A program made the translations under genes and the position numbers. The notes under the pieces were generated by a model. That model ran no database searches and was not told the origin of the DNA. It saw only the letters and a list, made by a program, of their open reading frames with translations. Below, in pieces: positions 62,513 to 64,000 of a stretch of DNA of 64,000 bases. This stretch comes from Paenibacillaceae bacterium (GTDB lineage Bacteria > Bacillota > Bacilli > Paenibacillales > NBRC-103111). The DNA lies in the NCBI GenBank assembly GCA_029256185.1, contig JAQSYI010000014.1, positions 1 through 64,000 on the forward strand, read 5' to 3'. Each line of letters begins with the position of its first letter. Position 1 is the stretch's first letter.

Positions 62513-64000
62513 ATGTTTGATTGGCTGGGGTTCAAAAAAGGGCTGCCGCTCTGGTGGTCGTACAGATTAAACCGGCATTTGAAGGAGGACTCGGAACAGA
62601 TATTCGAAGGCATTGCCAGCACGCGCAAGGACCTGCTGATCGAATGGGCCGAGGAATATTGGGAGCATCTGGAGCGGCTGCTGCGGGATGTATCCCTGTC
62701 CCTTGAAGGGGGACAACTGTGGAACGACGACGCAGTTCCCGTCTGGAGCAGGCTGTGCGGAGCTGCACGGCAGCGGGCTGCGGATTTCTCGGAGCTGTTC
62801 GTGCTAAACGATGCCGGGAAGGTTGTATATTCCACGTATGGTCCCCATCAAGGACAGGCTTATGAAGCCGGAGGACCGTTTGCCGAGGGCCTGCAATATT
62901 CCCGTGAGGGGCATGATGGCGGCAGATGCCTGTTCGGCCCTTTTGCCGACCCGCTTACCCTCAAGATCGGTCCAAGCACCTCTTCCTTTCACGACAAGAT
63001 GACCCTGCTCTTCATCCAGCCGATCGTAACCGGCGGACAATGGAAAGGAGCGTTGTGCGGCCGAGTGCCCAATGATGTGATCGGAGACTTGATCCAGCGG
63101 GAATCCGGACATGTCTATCCCGATTCCGGCGACAACTATATCTTCATGGCGGCGTCCCGGCTGCGCAAGCAGATTGAGCCGGGTACCGCCCTGTCACGCA
63201 GCCGCTTCGAGGACCGCACCTTCACCCACGGGGACAACCTGAAGGATGGAGTGGCGACAGACTGGGGCACCGTCACCGTGAAGGAACATACGGAGCTGGA
63301 GCTGATCTTCACCGATCCGGCAACGGGACTGCTTCATCCGGGAGTGGCCAACACGATTGCCAACGGCAGCAATCTGTTCGTGGAATTCCCCGGCTATTCC
63401 GACTACCGGCATATTCCGGTTATCGGCAAAGGGGTGACCTTCCAGCTTCCCCATTGCCCTGATGCATGGGGCATGATGTGTGAGGGAGACCTGGAGGAGG
63501 TATACCGCATCCGCAGTGCGGACTGGAAAATCCGCCGCCTCCAGCTGCCTCTTGTCGTTCTGTTCGCCGCTGTGAGCTCGGTTGCCTGCTTCCTGACGGC
63601 GGCAAGCGATTTACCGTCATGGCTTGCCGGCGTGGGGATCGGCGGACTGCAGCTCTTGTGGGGATGGTTCATGTCAGTGATCATCCGCCGGCGCGGGACT
63701 GCCCCGCTTGTTCGGAGCCTGCAGGACATCAACCGGTTTATCCGGATCAACGCAGAAGGCAAGGGGGATCTGACCCAGCGCCTGGATACGGGAAGGTTCG
63801 CCGGAGATGAGACCCATGAGTTGGCCAAGTGGATCAACAACATGAATGATTCGCTGGAAGGCATCATGCTCAAGGTAAAACGCGCTTCCGCCGATGTCCG
63901 CTCCAATCAGCATGAACTGAATCTGTCCACGGATACTACCATGCGTTCCACAGAACGGATGGGCGAAGAGATCCATTCCATGATCCGCAGCATGCGCAGC
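62513..64000 (+). CDS. Methyl-accepting chemotaxis protein, 3' end outside the window
   Basis: ATG 62513 (GGGGGATGGGAC upstream) opens a frame that runs to the window edge (496 codons). There is no N-terminal membrane helix: residues 1-340 are soluble, with a PAS/Cache-like feel (FVLNDAGKVVYSTYGP). Two helices, at about 343-362 and 366-388, follow, then a HAMP-like region (about 392-445, GKGDLTQRLDTGRFAGDETHELAKWINNM) and the start of a signalling coiled coil. A chemoreceptor; the methyl-accepting tip lies outside. Confidence 0.8.
   Translation, partial: MFDWLGFKKGLPLWWSYRLNRHLKEDSEQIFEGIASTRKDLLIEWAEEYWEHLERLLRDVSLSLEGGQLWNDDAVPVWSRLCGAARQRAADFSELFVLNDAGKVVYSTYGPHQGQAYEAGGPFAEGLQYSREGHDGGRCLFGPFADPLTLKIGPSTSSFHDKMTLLFIQPIVTGGQWKGALCGRVPNDVIGDLIQRESGHVYPDSGDNYIFMAASRLRKQIEPGTALSRSRFEDRTFTHGDNLKDGVATDWGTVTVKEHTELELIFTDPATGLLHPGVANTIANGSNLFVEFPGYSDYRHIPVIGKGVTFQLPHCPDAWGMMCEGDLEEVYRIRSADWKIRRLQLPLVVLFAAVSSVACFLTAASDLPSWLAGVGIGGLQLLWGWFMSVIIRRRGTAPLVRSLQDINRFIRINAEGKGDLTQRLDTGRFAGDETHELAKWINNMNDSLEGIMLKVKRASADVRSNQHELNLSTDTTMRSTERMGEEIHSMIRSMRS

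Overview
The window looks like chromosome from a Paenibacillus-type member of the Bacillales. The evidence is the gene content and style: a sufCDSUB iron-sulfur operon with SufU, YfkAB-, YunC- and YunD-like proteins, an Lpl-type sugar ABC transporter with a membrane-bound AraC/YesN regulator, strong AGGAGG-type ribosome binding sites, TTG/GTG starts, and a dense load of short intergenic repeats. No rRNA, tRNA, CRISPR array, prophage or full-length transposase gene was seen. The genus is an inference; no ribosomal marker is present.

Layout. 0-11.5 kb is housekeeping and signalling: a CNNM/CorC membrane protein, YfkAB radical SAM protein, two HD-GYP proteins, UppP, a YunD-like 5'-nucleotidase, a MoaD-MoaE fusion with MoeB/ThiF, and an NlpC/P60 lipoprotein. 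11.6-12.6 kb is a frameshifted S-layer-homology protein. 12.8-18.1 kb is the suf operon. 18.4-24.7 kb holds a DUF1802 protein, a small membrane protein, PurT, and a LacI-controlled pair (cellobiose 2-epimerase family plus GH130 phosphorylase) that fits beta-mannobiose breakdown. 24.7-27.9 kb is an accessory stretch with a collapsed toxin-antitoxin locus and small orphan genes. 27.9-34 kb is an oligosaccharide ABC importer with its AraC sensor-regulator. 34.2-38.8 kb is a rhamnose operon (RhaEW-like, RhaB, DeoR) without the isomerase. 39.3-40.8 kb holds a small M50-like membrane protein and arrays of palindromes and minisatellite repeats.

The most unusual block is 40.8-49.4 kb. It is a co-directional cluster of a BadF/HgdC-type activase, a second activase fused to a double-cubane-like reductase domain, a partner 2-hydroxyacyl-CoA-dehydratase-like subunit, two NitT/TauT-type permeases, a lipoprotein binding protein, and a QueG/reductive-dehalogenase-like double [4Fe-4S] protein. 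It reads as an import-and-reduce system driven by ATP-energised low-potential electrons. The substrate is unknown, and no transporter ATPase is present. 50-64 kb holds GNAT, TRIC-like, UxaC, YunC, SulP, GGDEF/EAL, Lhr-type helicase and a chemoreceptor cut by the window end.

Three repeat systems cut across the window. (1) A MITE-like element with 20-bp terminal inverted repeats and TA ends, four copies plus a 26-bp derivative, often sitting on stop codons. (2) A leader motif encoding an ML(T/P)...F start just upstream of moaDE, sufB and the DUF1802 gene, tandemly duplicated in two of them. (3) Arrays of short palindromes spaced about 50 bp. These, with the reductase cluster, are the main items for follow-up.
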